This document shows positions 1 through 6,683 of a DNA stretch of 13,044 nt, in pieces; positions within the stretch are counted from its first letter, which is position 1, and each line of letters opens with the position of its first letter. The stretch comes from Solirubrobacteraceae bacterium (GTDB lineage Bacteria; Actinomycetota; Thermoleophilia; Solirubrobacterales; Solirubrobacteraceae): assembly GCA_030149625.1 (NCBI GenBank), contig JASLHP010000146.1, positions 1 through 13,044 on the forward strand, written 5' to 3'. The notes beneath the pieces were generated by a model, which saw only the letters and a list, made by a program, of their open reading frames with translations, searched no databases and was not told the origin of the DNA. The position numbers and the translations under genes were made by a program.

Positions 1-39
1 GGGCGCAGCAACGGGCGGGTCTGCGACTGCAGTGGCCAC
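1..39 (-). CDS. possible 5' end of the next operon gene (truncated by window edge)
   Basis: A GTG at 37-39 on the minus strand opens a frame that stays open for 13 codons to the window edge and reads MATAVADPPVAAP. It begins 10 bp after the stop of the ATP-grasp gene, the spacing expected of another gene in the same operon. The Ala/Pro-rich start carries no recognisable motif, so no function can be given. The fragment is short enough for the open frame to be chance, and no clear Shine-Dalgarno sequence precedes it. Confidence 0.3.
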   Translation of the reverse strand, partial: MATAVADPPVAAP

Positions 40-49
40 GTATGCGATT

Positions 50-1141
50 CTAGTGCGCGTGCCCCTGGCCGGGCGCGGGTAGCCCGCCGGGGACGATCTC
101 ACGGCCGGTGGGCACGTGCTGCTGGTCGAGCTCGAGCTGCCAGTAGTAGCGCGTGAACGTGCGGCCGGCGCGGAACTCGCCGACGTGCGGCGCCACCGGG
201 TCGCCGCCGGCCATGCGCACGATCAGCTCGGGGTAGCTGCGGCCCGGCAGCGCTGCGTAGGCGGGCGCCGGGAAGGCGCCGCCGAAGCGGGTGTTCACAT
301 CCGTGATCCCCAGCCCGATGTCCGGATCGCGGAACACCTGGATCGTCGCGGGGCCGCACACCGCCAGCGCCTCCATCACGCGCCGCCCCAGCTCGATCAG
401 CTCCTCGTCGCGCACGACCTGGCCCTTGATCGACTCGCCGCCGCGCGACTCGAGCATCGTGCGCGGGATCGCGTTCAGGCAGCGACCGGCGCGGTCGCCG
501 AGACAGTCGATCGACAGCTCCTCGCCGCCCATCGCGCGCTGCACCATCACCGGCTCGCCGTCTGGCAGGCCCTGGGGCCGGCTCGAACGCGGCACCCGCT
601 GCACGTAGTCGATGAAGAAGCGCGCCTGCGCGGGATCGTGCGCGAGGTGGATCGAGCGCGCGCCAGAGCCACGACGCGGCTTGATCATCACCGGGTAGTC
701 GAGCGCGTCGAGGTCCTCGTGCGCCAGCGCCGTCGGCGGCGAAGGCAGGCCGAGCCGTGCCAGCAGCAGGTGCGTCTCGTACTTGTCGTAGGTCGCGCGC
801 GCCACCGCCGACGACGGCACGAGCGCGGGAAGCCGTCGTTCCTCGAGCGCGCGAGCCAGGATCTCGATGTCCAGATCGGTCAGCGGCAGCACGGCGCCGA
901 CCCCGTGCTGCTCGCACAGCGCCTGAAGGGCGGGGACGTACCCGGGGTCGTCCATGCGTGGCACCGCGACCCGCACGTGCGCCGCGTACTGCGCGGGGGC
1001 CAGCGGCGAGGGGTCAGCCGCGATCGTCAGCGTCTGCGCCGCGAAGCAGGAGACGATGTCGTAGCGCTTGCCCGTTCCCGTCAACAGGATCGCGGGCCGG
1101 TCGCCCGGCGGCGGCGCGGGGGTCGCGAACCGTCCGCTCAC
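50..1141 (-). CDS. ATP-grasp domain protein (PylC / carbamoyl-phosphate-synthase-like) of a polysaccharide locus
   Basis: This is a predicted cytoplasmic ATP-dependent carboxylate-amine ligase of 363 residues. An N-terminal nucleotide-fold-like part (about residues 16-110) begins with ILLTGTGKRYDIV. The ATP-grasp fold follows: K120 in TYDKYETHLLLARLG; the second lysine, K154, in VMIKPRRGSGARSI; the EELSIDCL strand (207-214); and the metal-binding DVNTRFGGAFP segment (281-291, with D281, N283 and R285). The start is the GTG at 1139-1141, which overlaps the TGA of the sugar transferase as GTGA. A longer frame reaches 1288, but it would run through that gene and reads as Arg/Ala-rich noise. ATP-grasp proteins of this kind occur in exopolysaccharide clusters, where their acceptors are mostly unknown. 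The tight coupling to the initiating transferase suggests it modifies the lipid-linked sugar or its nucleotide precursor. That role is inference; the fold call is firm. Confidence 0.9.
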   Translation of the reverse strand: MSGRFATPAPPPGDRPAILLTGTGKRYDIVSCFAAQTLTIAADPSPLAPAQYAAHVRVAVPRMDDPGYVPALQALCEQHGVGAVLPLTDLDIEILARALEERRLPALVPSSAVARATYDKYETHLLLARLGLPSPPTALAHEDLDALDYPVMIKPRRGSGARSIHLAHDPAQARFFIDYVQRVPRSSRPQGLPDGEPVMVQRAMGGEELSIDCLGDRAGRCLNAIPRTMLESRGGESIKGQVVRDEELIELGRRVMEALAVCGPATIQVFRDPDIGLGITDVNTRFGGAFPAPAYAALPGRSYPELIVRMAGGDPVAPHVGEFRAGRTFTRYYWQLELDQQHVPTGREIVPGGLPAPGQGHAH

Positions 1142-1731
1142 AGCTTGCCCTCCCAGCCGCCCGCCGCGCCCTTGTAGAGGTCCGAGCCGCCAAGCACGAT
1201 CGCGACGGTACGCCTGAGAATCTGCAGGTCGAGCGCCAGCGAGCGATGCTCGATGTAGTACAGGTCGAGCTCGATCCGCTCCGGCCATGGCAGCGACGCG
1301 CGGCCGTTGACCTGCGCCCAGCCGGTGATGCCCGGCTTCACCGCGAGGCGCCCGCGTTGACGCTCGCTGTACTGCGCCACCTGCACCGGCAGCGTCGGCC
1401 GCGGCCCGATCAGCGACATCTCGCCGCGCAGCACGTTCACCAGGTTCGGCAACTCGTCCAGCGACGTGCGGCGCAGGACGGCGCCGACGCGCGTAATGCG
1501 CGCGTCGGTCTCGGCGATCGCAAGGCCCGCGCCGTGGTGCTCGGCCCCGTCCACCATCGTGCGCAGCTTGACGACGTCGAACTCGCGGCCGTGCAGGCCG
1601 CTGCGGCGCTGGCGGTAGATGATCGGGCCGGGGGTCTCCAAGCGGATCGCGAGCGCCGCGAGCGCGAGCACGGGCGCGCTCACCGCGAGCGCGAGCGCGG
1701 ACACGACCACATCAACGGCGCGGCGGATCAC
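1138..1731 (-). CDS. polyprenyl-phosphate sugar-1-phosphate transferase (small, PglC-type bacterial sugar transferase)
   Basis: This 197-residue protein should transfer a sugar phosphate from an NDP-sugar to undecaprenyl phosphate, the first membrane step of glycan assembly. A single N-terminal hydrophobic segment (about 5-30) is followed at once by the catalytic domain, as in the minimal monotopic PglC/WcaJ-C-terminal type rather than the large multi-helix WbaP/WcaJ proteins. Family hallmarks are KLRTM (55-59), the catalytic Asp-Glu dyad D92-E93 in TSLDELPNLVNVL, SLIGPRP (106-112), PGITGWAQVNGR (133-144) and an aromatic ELDLYYIEHRSL stretch (154-165). The GTG start at 1729-1731 is fixed by an in-frame stop 24 bp upstream. 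The 3' end overlaps the ATP-grasp gene by 4 bp. It lies 79 bp downstream of the membrane GT2 gene in the same direction. The sugar it uses cannot be read from sequence. Confidence 0.94.
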   Translation of the reverse strand: MIRRAVDVVVSALALAVSAPVLALAALAIRLETPGPIIYRQRRSGLHGREFDVVKLRTMVDGAEHHGAGLAIAETDARITRVGAVLRRTSLDELPNLVNVLRGEMSLIGPRPTLPVQVAQYSERQRGRLAVKPGITGWAQVNGRASLPWPERIELDLYYIEHRSLALDLQILRRTVAIVLGGSDLYKGAAGGWEGKL

Positions 1732-1778
1732 GGCGGGGATTCTCGCAGCGGGCCCTCACGACGTCTCAGCGGGTCTCG

Positions 1779-1792
1779 GCGGCACCTGCCGC
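1779..1792 (-). other. small GC hairpin in the gap before the sugar transferase gene
   Basis: The gap 1732-1810 is the longest inside this operon. It holds a perfect inverted repeat, GCGGC-ACCT-GCCGC (5 bp stem, 4-base loop), and two copies of the self-complementary GGGCCC, at 1750-1755 and 1796-1801. No U-tract follows, so it is not a canonical intrinsic terminator. It could be an mRNA-processing or attenuation structure, or simply chance in GC-rich DNA. Confidence 0.2.
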
Positions 1793-1810
1793 GTCGGGCC
1801 CGGATCGGGC

Positions 1811-3004
1811 TCAGCGCGTGCCCTCGGCGACCTCCCAATGGGCGTCGGTGCCGTGCCGAAGCCAGTCCCACAGGCCGGCGACGAGGGAAGCCGTGGTCAG
1901 CACGTAGTAGCGGGCGATCAGGGCGCCACGCAGCGGGATCACCCCGGCGAGCGCCGCGCCGACGAGCACGAGTCCCTGGAGATAGAGCGTGAGGTTGTAA
2001 GGAAAGCCGTGGCCGCTCGCGACGAGCGCGACGTTGGCGGCGAGCACGATCAGGTGCAGCGCGGGCGTGCCGTAGCGAAGCAGCCGGTGGGAGAGGATCA
2101 TGAACGCGTAGCCGGGCGTGTAGCCGCGCGGGGACAGCATGCCGCCGCGCAGGACGATCGGCCAGGTGTGGCTCATCATGCGCCGCTTGCGCGCGAACTC
2201 GCCGCCGAGCGAGGGCACCATCTTCTCGCTGGCGCGCGCGACGGGCACGTACACGGCGCGCAGGCCGCGCTTGACCGTGTTGAACGGCAGCGACAGGTCA
2301 TGCCCCATGATCGGGTCGACGACGATGTAGGAGTCGCGTCGCGTCGCGTAGATGGCGCCGTTGCCGGCGGTGATCGAGGACAGCCGCGACTCGAGCGCGC
2401 GCACGGCGAGCTCGTAGCGCCAGTACACGCCCTCCTGATTTCCGCCGCCGGGGTCGGCCTGCGTGAAGCGCACCTGCCCGCACGCGTAGCCGACGCGCGG
2501 GTCAGCGAACGCGCCGACGAGCGAGCGAGCCGCGTCCGGCTCCCACACCGCATTGGCGTCGGAGAAAGCGACGATCTCGCCGCTGGCCCGCTCGACGGCG
2601 GCGTCTTGCGCGCGGATCTTGCCGCCGCGCGCGAGCTCGAGCACGAGATCGGCGCCGGCCGCGCGCGCGCGCGCCGCGGTCTGGTCGGTGCAGCCGTCGC
2701 ACGCGACGATCACCTGCAGGCGCTCGCGCGGGTAGTCGAGGGCGAGCGCGTTGGCGACCTTCGCGGCGATCACCTCCTGCTCGTCGTGTGCGGCCACGAT
2801 CACCGAGAGCGACGGGGGCGAGGACGGCGGCGGCGAGGTCTTGGCTGCTTCGCCGTCGGGGCTCGGGCGGGCGCGTCGCTCGCGTGGGGCCGGTCCGGCG
2901 CCGGGCAGCACGCGCGCGAGCAGCGCGAGCAGCGCGGCGTAGCCGAGCTGCGTCCACACGATCAGCGCGGCGCACAGCCAGAACAGGACCTCGAGGGCAA
3001 GCAC
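1811..3004 (-). CDS. membrane-bound family 2 glycosyltransferase
   Basis: The 397-residue protein has an N-terminal membrane segment (about 5-34), a Pro-rich charged linker (35-65), a GT2 catalytic domain (about 66-280) and three C-terminal hydrophobic segments (about 313-332, 340-358, 362-382). This layout resembles hyaluronan/cellulose-synthase-like enzymes. GT2 motifs are SVIVAAHDE (67-75), CDGCTD (102-107), the DxD-like SDAN (148-151), GNGA (214-217) and GHDLSLP (234-240), whose D236 is the likely base. In place of the processive Q/RxxRW motif it has ARKRRMM (271-277), so processive synthesis is doubtful. The chosen start is the GTG at 3002-3004, with a weak GGCGAG 9 bases before it. It is 26 bp after the GT4 stop and gives a clean membrane N-terminus. 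The frame stays open to 3538, but that part overlaps the GT4 gene and reads as noise. It presumably adds a sugar to the lipid-linked repeat at the inner membrane face. Confidence 0.9.
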   Translation of the reverse strand: MLALEVLFWLCAALIVWTQLGYAALLALLARVLPGAGPAPRERRARPSPDGEAAKTSPPPSSPPSLSVIVAAHDEQEVIAAKVANALALDYPRERLQVIVACDGCTDQTAARARAAGADLVLELARGGKIRAQDAAVERASGEIVAFSDANAVWEPDAARSLVGAFADPRVGYACGQVRFTQADPGGGNQEGVYWRYELAVRALESRLSSITAGNGAIYATRRDSYIVVDPIMGHDLSLPFNTVKRGLRAVYVPVARASEKMVPSLGGEFARKRRMMSHTWPIVLRGGMLSPRGYTPGYAFMILSHRLLRYGTPALHLIVLAANVALVASGHGFPYNLTLYLQGLVLVGAALAGVIPLRGALIARYYVLTTASLVAGLWDWLRHGTDAHWEVAEGTR

Positions 3005-3030
3005 GATGTGATTCTCGCCGAGCAGGCGCC

Positions 3031-4128
3031 TCAGCCGTTCAGCAGCGCCTCGTACAGCGCGATCGTCCGTCGCGCGACGGACTCCCACGAGTGCTCGCCG
3101 TCTGCCAGTTCGCGGGCGCGGGTGCCGAGCGCGACCCGCGCGGGCGGATCGTCGAGCAGCTCGCCGAGCGCATCGCGAAGCGCCGCCGCGTCGCCGGCGG
3201 CGAACGTGCGCGCGGCGCCCGTCGCCGCGATCTCGGGAAACCCGCCGACGTCGCTGAGCAGCAGCGGCTTGCCGAAGGCGAGCGCCGTGAACAGCACGCC
3301 CGACTGATCGATCTCGCGATATGGGAGCACGACCAGATCGGCACGGCGGAAGTAGGCTGGCAGCTCGCCGTCGCCGATGAAGCGCGGCACGAAACGGACG
3401 CCCGGCGAGGCGGCGGCGCGAAGCGGGGCGATGTCCATGCGCGGCGCACCGGCGATCCACAGCTCTGCGCCCTCGATGCCATGCCACGCCTCGAGCAGCA
3501 GGTCGATGCCCTTGTACGGGCGCATCAGCCCGAAGCACAGGACGACGGGCTTGTCTGTCTCAAACGGCGGCGCGATCGGCGCGGTTGCAGTCGCAGTCGC
3601 GAGGTGCTCGAACACGCCGTGCGGAATCACGTGCACGCGCGCGCGATCGACACCCAGCTCGTCCGTCAGCCGCCGGCGGCCGTGCTCGGAGTGCACTACG
3701 ACCGCGTCGAAGTGTCCGTACAGGCGCCGTTGCGCCGCGCGCTGGCCCGCTCGCGCCTCGCGGGGCAGCACGTCGTGCGCGGTCAGCACGAGCGGGCGCC
3801 CAGCGGGCAGCAGTCGCCCGTCGAGGTGCTGGACGGCGAGCCATTGGAAGTGCACGACGTCGGCGACGCGCGCGGCGCGACGGTAGCGCAGCATGTCGGG
3901 CACGTGCTCGGCGAGCTTGACGGCGCGGCGGGCGCGAGCGTTCGTCACGCGCGCCGCGAGGCGGTAGAACAGCTCGCGACGCGCGTAGCCTTCGGGCGCC
4001 GCGACGGGGCCGTGGGCAAAGTGGCTGGTGTACAGCTCGACGTCGGCGGCCGCGGCGCCGAGCGCGCGGCAGAGCGCGTGGTCGTAGGGCGGCGTGTAGG
4101 CCGAGGGGTCTACGACGTGGGTGCGCAT
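3031..4128 (-). CDS. family 4 glycosyltransferase (GT-B fold)
   Basis: This is a 365-residue retaining glycosyltransferase, normal length for GT4. The N-terminal Rossmann half opens with MRTHVVDPSAYTPPYDHALC and contains VVHFQW (91-96) and LVLTAHDVLPRE (113-124). The C-terminal donor-binding half has VIPHG (167-171), FGLMRPYKGIDLLLEAW (199-215, with R203 and K206 expected to contact the donor phosphates), ADLVVLPYREIDQSGVL (263-279) and ALAFGKPLLLSDVGGFPE (282-299). The QSGVL form of the nucleotide-binding loop is typical of exopolysaccharide GT4 enzymes. The ATG at 4126-4128 lies 22 bp after the carboxypeptidase stop, and the membrane GT2 starts 26 bp after this gene, so all three are probably cotranscribed. 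A short Ala-Thr run (177-184) links the two halves. Donor and acceptor sugars are unknown. Confidence 0.93.
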   Translation of the reverse strand: MRTHVVDPSAYTPPYDHALCRALGAAAADVELYTSHFAHGPVAAPEGYARRELFYRLAARVTNARARRAVKLAEHVPDMLRYRRAARVADVVHFQWLAVQHLDGRLLPAGRPLVLTAHDVLPREARAGQRAAQRRLYGHFDAVVVHSEHGRRRLTDELGVDRARVHVIPHGVFEHLATATATAPIAPPFETDKPVVLCFGLMRPYKGIDLLLEAWHGIEGAELWIAGAPRMDIAPLRAAASPGVRFVPRFIGDGELPAYFRRADLVVLPYREIDQSGVLFTALAFGKPLLLSDVGGFPEIAATGAARTFAAGDAAALRDALGELLDDPPARVALGTRARELADGEHSWESVARRTIALYEALLNG

Positions 4129-4150
4129 CGGCCCGTGGCGTTCCGGTCGC

Positions 4151-5614
4151 TCAACGCCCCGCGAGCGGCGCGACGTAGCGCAGGAACGGCGTGATCTCGA
4201 GCGCGCGGCCGGTGGCCCGCTCGACCAGTGGCATCGTGTCCAGCCTGCGCCCGAAGCGGTGCACGTGCTCGGCGAGCCAGCTCTGGATCGATGCGAGCTC
4301 GCCTCGACGCAGGTCCTCCTCGCGCGGGCCGAGGTCCGTCTCGAGCGACTCCCACAGCTGCGCGGCGATCAGGCAGCCGAGCGCGTAGCTGGGGAAGTAG
4401 CCGAATGCGCCCGCGCCCCAGTGTACGTCCTGCAGGCAGCCGAGCGCGTCGGAGGGAACGTCGACGCCGAGCAGCCGCTGCATCTGCTCGCGCCACGCGG
4501 CGGGCAGATCGGGCACGGCGAGGTCGCCTTCGATCAGCGCGAGCTCGAGCTCGAAGCGCACGACGATGTGCAGCGGGTATGTGAGCGGGTCGGCGGACAC
4601 GCGCACGAGCGAGGGCTCGACACCGACGAGCGTCGCGTGCAGGTCGGAAGCCGACACCGAGTAGCCGCCAGCGCCCAACTCCGCCACGAGCACCTCGGCA
4701 AACGCGGGGCTGCGCGCGACGTGGTTCTCCCACAGCTTGCTCTGGGACTCGTGGATCGACATCGAGGTCCCGGTGCCGAGATTCGTGCGGTCGAGCGCCG
4801 TGTCGACCTGACGCTCGTACAGCGCGTGGCCGTACTCGTGCAGCGAGCTGAGCAGAGACTCGACGTCGCCGTCGCTGTAGCGCGTCGTCACGCGCGAGTC
4901 TCCTTGCCCGACCCACGCCGTGAACGGGTGCGTGGAGACGTCGACGCGCCAGCTCGCATCGTCGACCCCGAGCCGTCGCAGCGTGCCCGCCACCGCCGCC
5001 TGCTGCGCGGCGACTGGCACCCGCAGCGTGCGACGAGGCGAGTGCGCGCTCGCGGCGGCCGCCAGCGGCGGCAGCTCTCGCGCGAGCGCACCGAACACCC
5101 GCCGCAGCTCGTGCGTGCGCAGACCGAAGTCGAAGTCGCTCAGCAGGCCCTCGTAGCGGCTCTCGCCATCCTGCGCCACGCACTCGCCGTAGGCGCGCGC
5201 GAGCTCCACGTTGCGCTCGAGCGCGGGGATGAACCCCGCGAAGTCGTCGTTTGCGCGCGCCAGCTGCCAGCTCTCCTGGCCATCCGCCTCGGCGCGCGCG
5301 CGCTCGACAGCGAGCTCATCGGGTACACGCCGCGCGCGCTCCCAGTCGCGGCGCGCCACGCGCACGAGGTCACGGTCGAGCTCGTCGAGGCCCGCTGAGT
5401 CGGCCTCCGTTTCGATCTGCTCGAGCCACTCGCCGATGTCCGCGGCTGTGGCACGCTCGTGGGCGAGGCGCGCGAGCGTGCCCAACTGCTGCGCGCGCGA
5501 GGGCGCTCCCTCGGCTGGCATCATCACCAGCTGATCCCAGCCGGCGAGCATCTGCACCGCGCCGAGATCGGCCAGCTCGGCCATCCGTTCGCGTAGCTGC
5601 TCGAGCGCTCGCAT
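4151..5614 (-). CDS. M32 family metallocarboxypeptidase (Taq carboxypeptidase type)
   Basis: This 487-residue cytoplasmic zinc carboxypeptidase, close to the usual M32 length of about 500, removes C-terminal residues from peptides with broad specificity. Visible signatures are HPFT (229-232), DSRVTTRY (239-246), the zinc site HEYGH (259-263), the downstream HESQS with E289 as third ligand (288-292), and GAGAFGYFPSYALG (400-413). All catalytic residues look intact and there is no signal peptide. The ATG at 5612-5614 has no Shine-Dalgarno sequence but a TAACCT box ends 6 bases before it, so a leaderless transcript is plausible. The stop lies 22 bp before the GT4 gene. A peptidase is an unexpected lead gene for a glycan operon. 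It may be an unrelated housekeeping enzyme that shares the promoter region, or it may recycle peptides linked to the ATP-grasp chemistry. The latter is speculation. Confidence 0.95.
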   Translation of the reverse strand: MRALEQLRERMAELADLGAVQMLAGWDQLVMMPAEGAPSRAQQLGTLARLAHERATAADIGEWLEQIETEADSAGLDELDRDLVRVARRDWERARRVPDELAVERARAEADGQESWQLARANDDFAGFIPALERNVELARAYGECVAQDGESRYEGLLSDFDFGLRTHELRRVFGALARELPPLAAAASAHSPRRTLRVPVAAQQAAVAGTLRRLGVDDASWRVDVSTHPFTAWVGQGDSRVTTRYSDGDVESLLSSLHEYGHALYERQVDTALDRTNLGTGTSMSIHESQSKLWENHVARSPAFAEVLVAELGAGGYSVSASDLHATLVGVEPSLVRVSADPLTYPLHIVVRFELELALIEGDLAVPDLPAAWREQMQRLLGVDVPSDALGCLQDVHWGAGAFGYFPSYALGCLIAAQLWESLETDLGPREEDLRRGELASIQSWLAEHVHRFGRRLDTMPLVERATGRALEITPFLRYVAPLAGR

Positions 5615-5620
5615 CGCTAG

Positions 5621-5626
5621 AGGTTA
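5621..5626 (-). promoter_or_regulatory. candidate -10 box, leaderless start of the carboxypeptidase operon
   Basis: On the minus strand TAACCT fits the actinobacterial TANNNT -10 pattern and ends 6 bases before the ATG. Transcription would then begin at or next to the start codon, which would explain the missing Shine-Dalgarno sequence. No convincing -35 hexamer sits at normal spacing. Confidence 0.35.
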
Positions 5627-5707
5627 TGCGCGGCGGCAGTCGCAAGCGCGGCCCACCGGCTCGAGCGGGCAGCGCGGGGCGCGTATCGGCGCGCACGTGG
5701 TTGAAAG

Positions 5708-5713
5708 TAGGGT
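5708..5713 (+). promoter_or_regulatory. candidate -10 box or weak ribosome-binding site before the plus-strand GT2 gene
   Basis: TAGGGT fits TANNNT and ends 9 bases before the GTG at 5723, which would give a leaderless or 2-3 base leader transcript. The same stretch contains AGGG about 10 bases from the GTG and could instead be a weak Shine-Dalgarno sequence; the two readings cannot be separated by eye. It lies in the 108-base divergent gap 5615-5722, which must hold promoters for both directions. Nothing else stands out in that gap. Confidence 0.3.
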
Positions 5714-5722
5714 CCGCTCAGC

Positions 5723-6655
5723 GTGCCGCGGATCGAGCTGAGCTACTGCGTCGTGAACACCTCGCAGCGAGAGCTGCTGGTGCGGGGTCTGGACGCGATC
5801 GCGCGCGAGCGGGAGTCGCTTCCGTTCGCGGTCGAGGTGCTCGTGCTCGACAACGGCTCGCGCGACGGCTCCGCGGCGGCCGCGCGCGAGCACCCGGCTG
5901 TGGACGCGACGCTCGCGCTGGACGAGCGCCGCGGCAAGGCGCTCAATGACTCGGAGCTGCTGCTCCGCGCGCGCGGACGCTACGCACTGCTGCTCAACGA
6001 GGACTCCGAGCTGCGTCCCGGAGCAACGCTCGCGCTGTGGCGGGAGCTCGAGGAGCGCCCGCGAGCCGCGTGCGCCGGTGCTCGGCTGCTGCGTCCCGAC
6101 GGGCACGCGCAGGCGTGCGCCTGGCGCTTTCCGACGGTCGCCACGGCGCTCGCGGGCGCGCTGATGCTGCACCGTCTCTACACGGTGCAGAGTCGTGGGA
6201 CACGCGTGCGCGAGGTTGACTGGTGCCAGTCCTCGGCGCTGCTGGTACGTCGCGAGGCCGCCGCGCAGGTCGGCTATCTGGATCCTGACTTCTTCGTCTA
6301 CTCCGACGAGGTCGACTTCGCGCGGCGCCTGCGTGACGCGGGCTGGCACAGCGTGTATGTGCCGCTGGCCGTGGCCGTTCACCACGAGCAGCTCGCGACC
6401 GGCGCGCTGCCCGAGCGCAGGATCGTCGAACTGGCACGCGGTCGCGACATGTACATGCGCAAGCACCACTCGACGCGGGCGGCGCGGACGGTGCGCTGGT
6501 TGACAGCCTGGAGCTACGCGCTGCGCGCGCTCGCGGCGCTCGCGCTTCCGGGGCGTGACCCGCGCCGTTACCGGCTGCACGTCGCCGCGGCGCTGCACCC
6601 CGACCGCGGCGAGGGCCTGCGCGAGGCGGCCGCGGAGTACAACGCGCGCGGCTGA
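5723..6655 (+). CDS. family 2 glycosyltransferase, rhamnosyltransferase-like
   Basis: This 310-residue soluble GT2 enzyme has the GT-A core followed by a tail rich in Arg and Leu. Motifs are LSYCVVNTSQRELL (6-19), VLDNGSRDGS (41-50), GKALNDSELLLRARGRYALL (71-90), the DxD-position motif NEDSE (92-96, usually NxDxx), DWCQSSALLVRREA (166-179) and YSDEVDFARRLRDAGW (193-208) with the catalytic acidic residues, then VAVHHEQ (217-223). This pattern matches the WbbL/rhamnosyltransferase branch that extends lipid-linked repeats in the cytoplasm. The GTG start at 5723 begins right at the first core beta-strand. It is the only plus-strand gene here, divergent from the carboxypeptidase operon and convergent with the beta-helix gene, so it has its own promoter. 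The sugar specificity is not certain. Confidence 0.92.
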   Translation: MPRIELSYCVVNTSQRELLVRGLDAIARERESLPFAVEVLVLDNGSRDGSAAAAREHPAVDATLALDERRGKALNDSELLLRARGRYALLLNEDSELRPGATLALWRELEERPRAACAGARLLRPDGHAQACAWRFPTVATALAGALMLHRLYTVQSRGTRVREVDWCQSSALLVRREAAAQVGYLDPDFFVYSDEVDFARRLRDAGWHSVYVPLAVAVHHEQLATGALPERRIVELARGRDMYMRKHHSTRAARTVRWLTAWSYALRALAALALPGRDPRRYRLHVAAALHPDRGEGLREAAAEYNARG

Positions 6656-6657
6656 GC

Positions 6658-6674
6658 AGCCGCGCAACACGGCT
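6658..6674. terminator. weak hairpin between convergent genes
   Basis: The 28-base gap between two converging stop codons holds AGCCG-CGCAACA-CGGCT, a 5 bp stem with a 7-base loop, 2 bases past the glycosyltransferase stop. It could end transcription from both sides, but it lacks a U-tract on either strand and the stem is short. Confidence 0.3.
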
Positions 6675-6683
6675 CGGCGAGAC

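Noticed and set aside
1142..1288. 49-residue N-terminal extension of the ATP-grasp protein
   Set aside because: It lies inside the sugar transferase gene, reads as Arg/Ala-rich noise, and the GTG at 1141 gives a normal N-terminus and GTGA coupling.
1619..3307. 562-codon plus-strand open frame opposite the sugar transferase and GT2 genes
   Set aside because: The translation is Arg/Ala/Gly-rich with no family motif, while the opposite strand encodes clear glycosyltransferases. GC-rich codons leave few stops on the antisense strand.
3005..3538. 178-residue N-terminal extension of the membrane GT2
   Set aside because: It fully overlaps the GT4 coding sequence and lacks any domain; the GTG at 3004 starts right at the first membrane helix.
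2788..5398. Two long plus-strand frames (2788-4194 and 4121-5398) opposite the GT4 and carboxypeptidase genes
   Set aside because: They have the same antisense composition and no recognisable domain; the minus-strand genes carry complete catalytic motifs.
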